The translations under genes and the position numbers were made by a program. A stretch of DNA of 6,464 bases, from positions 1 to 6,464 of the forward strand of contig JAKBAF010000078.1 in assembly GCA_021809305.1 (NCBI GenBank), given 5' to 3'. Source of the DNA: a bacterium (GTDB taxonomy: Bacteria > Chlamydiota > Chlamydiia > Chlamydiales > JAFEGQ01). Of the stretch, positions 5,923 through 6,464 are shown in pieces (within the stretch, counting starts at the first letter, position 1; each line of letters opens with the position of its first letter). A model generated the notes under the pieces. The model saw only the letters and a program-made list of their open reading frames with translations, did no database searches and had not been told where the DNA came from.

Positions 5923-5951
5923 TTGCAGCTTAAAAGAGAGAGCTCTACACT
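5923..5951 (+). promoter_or_regulatory. Candidate promoter for the two small basic genes
   Basis: TTGCAG (5923-5928), a 17-nt spacer and TACACT (5946-5951, four of six -10 matches). This places the transcript start near 5958, about 20 nt before the ATG at 5979 and just ahead of its Shine-Dalgarno. A TATGAT at 5959-5964 is closer to the -10 consensus. It has no matching -35, however, and would start the RNA inside the ribosome-binding site. No terminator hairpin is visible after the DUF502 stop at 5864, so read-through from the upstream operon is also possible. Confidence 0.42.
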
Positions 5952-5978
5952 GATGCGGTATGATGCTAGGAGGACGAA

Positions 5979-6152
5979 ATGGTTAGAATCAGCAAGCAAA
6001 CTGAACGACGGATGCGCAGTCCAAGAAGAACGCGGGCGCCCTCGGTAAAAACAGGCTCAAAAAAAGACAATCTGCCAAAGGGCTATCGCGAGCACGCCAA
6101 CTCCCTTGAGGGCAAGACCGCATCCCAGGCATTTATTCCAAAGATTCGATAA
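5979..6152 (+). CDS. Small very basic hypothetical protein, 57 residues
   Basis: A 57-residue product with a textbook Shine-Dalgarno (AGGAGG, 5968-5973, 5 nt before the ATG) and a TAA stop. The N-terminal half is dominated by Arg, Lys and Ser (KQTERRMRSPRRTR, 6-19). The C-terminal half is more ordered in composition: NLPKGYREHANSLEGK (31-46) and a hydrophobic-basic end, AFIPKIR (51-57). No signal peptide or membrane segment is present. It sits 13 nt upstream of the next small basic gene, which has the same kind of ribosome-binding site, so the two form a unit. I do not recognise the family. High charge and small size suggest nucleic-acid or ribosome binding, but that is inference from composition only. 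Confidence 0.75.
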   Translation: MVRISKQTERRMRSPRRTRAPSVKTGSKKDNLPKGYREHANSLEGKTASQAFIPKIR

Positions 6153-6165
6153 TTAGGAGAGGGTG

Positions 6166-6327
6166 ATGTCAAGACATCAGAGCTTTGGCAAGTCAAGTAA
6201 AGGTGAGAAGAAGAGAAACGTCTTGAAGAGATTCGAGCGCATTGATGTCCTGCGCCGTCTAGGCCGCTGGAAAGATGGCGAGGATCGCAAGGTGACAGGC
6301 CTTCCCAAGACACGGGTTGTTGCATAA
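6166..6327 (+). CDS. Chlamydial/verrucomicrobial-type small basic protein, 53 residues
   Basis: A 53-residue product with strong Shine-Dalgarno AGGAG at 6155-6159 (purine run to 6163), 6 nt before the ATG, and a TAA stop. The pattern SRHQSFGKSSKGEKKRNVLK (2-21), then FERIDVLRRLGRWKDG (23-38) and VTGLPKTR (43-50), matches the roughly 50-residue small basic protein family I know from Chlamydiae and Verrucomicrobia (TIGR04137, from memory). Hallmarks are the N-terminal S-x-H-x-S start, the RNVLKRFER core and the VTGLPKT ending. The biochemical role is not established to my knowledge; a ribosome-associated or RNA-binding role is plausible for so basic a protein. It is the last gene before the strong hairpin at 6332-6361 and is probably co-transcribed with the gene at 5979-6152. 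Confidence 0.88.
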   Translation: MSRHQSFGKSSKGEKKRNVLKRFERIDVLRRLGRWKDGEDRKVTGLPKTRVVA

Positions 6328-6331
6328 TAGT

Positions 6332-6361
6332 ACCCCGGGTTACGCTTCGCTCACCCGGGGT
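6332..6361 (+). terminator. Strong GC-rich terminator-like hairpin
   Basis: ACCCCGGGT (6332-6340) and ACCCGGGGT (6353-6361) form a perfect 9-bp stem. The 12-nt loop contains a GC-TTC-GC mini-stem. It starts 5 nt after the last small gene's stop. The tail is only TTTAGG, so release may be inefficient or the hairpin may act as an mRNA 3' shield. Its position makes a terminator the best call. Confidence 0.65.
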
Positions 6362-6378
6362 TTAGGTAGACAAGAATC

Positions 6379-6398
6379 GCACCCCCGAAGTGGGGTGC
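6379..6398. terminator. Second perfect hairpin, possible back-up terminator
   Basis: GCACCCC (6379-6385) and GGGGTGC (6392-6398) form a perfect 7-bp stem with a CGAAGT loop, 17 nt after the preceding hairpin. No T-run follows on either strand. It may back up the first terminator, serve a leftward gene lying beyond the window edge, or be a dispersed palindromic repeat. Confidence 0.4.
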
Positions 6399-6464
6399 CG
6401 CAGACTTAGAATCGGATGAATTCCTCAGGAGCGCACGAGCACAAAACTTACAGCCTAGCGCTGG
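6399..6464. other. Unassigned end of window
   Basis: I see no supported gene here. An ATG at 6416 opens a + frame that runs off the edge, but it has no Shine-Dalgarno. One - strand frame is open across the whole stretch but runs through both hairpins. No tRNA-like cloverleaf is visible. Confidence 0.4.

Noticed and set aside
6083..6325. 80-codon minus-strand frame at the right end
   Set aside because: It lies opposite the two small basic genes, which have strong ribosome-binding sites and, in one case, a recognisable family.
6354..6464. Minus-strand frame open to the window edge
   Set aside because: Its sequence is made largely of the two hairpins and has no recognisable protein pattern; it cannot be judged without sequence beyond the window.
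1..6464. CRISPR array, insertion sequence, phage or toxin-antitoxin module
   Set aside because: No regularly spaced repeats, transposase, integrase or toxin-like genes were found. The only repeats are the gene duplications and the hairpins.
6399..6464. Possible tRNA or start of a new gene at 6416
   Set aside because: No cloverleaf could be drawn, and the ATG lacks a ribosome-binding site.

Overview
This window looks like a piece of a chromosome from the Chlamydiae, probably an environmental (non-Chlamydia) lineage, or less likely a close PVC-superphylum relative. The best markers are at the right end. The 53-residue basic protein at 6166-6327 matches the small basic protein family I know only from Chlamydiae and Verrucomicrobia. 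The order RNase R, then an AAG-type DNA glycosylase, is one I recall from Chlamydia pneumoniae. The species cannot be named from the sequence.

Left third (1-2154): four short genes that I cannot assign to any family I know. They form two tandem-duplicate pairs facing each other. Positions 2-571 (5' end outside the window) and 652-1263, both on +, encode related glycine-rich proteins with four predicted membrane segments. Positions 1351-1722 and 1756-2115, both on -, encode a second pair with two membrane segments each. The pairs converge on a strong hairpin at 1297-1327. All four are small, glycine-rich and membrane-embedded, as expected of lineage-specific envelope or host-interface proteins, but no function can be read from them.

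Middle (2116-2330): an AT-rich divergent intergenic region. It holds a candidate sigma-70-type promoter for the rightward operon, a weaker one for the leftward pair, and a stem-loop in the rightward leader.

Right part (2331-5864): a tightly packed operon of RNase R (RNA degradation and rRNA/tRNA quality control), a 3-methyladenine-type DNA glycosylase (base excision repair) and a DUF502 inner-membrane protein. Start and stop codons overlap at both junctions (4 nt and 8 nt), so translation is probably coupled.

Right end (5865-6464): a 114-nt gap with a candidate promoter, then two very short, very basic genes (57 and 53 residues), each with an excellent Shine-Dalgarno sequence. A strong GC-rich hairpin follows, then a second one. 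The last 66 bases hold nothing I can support.
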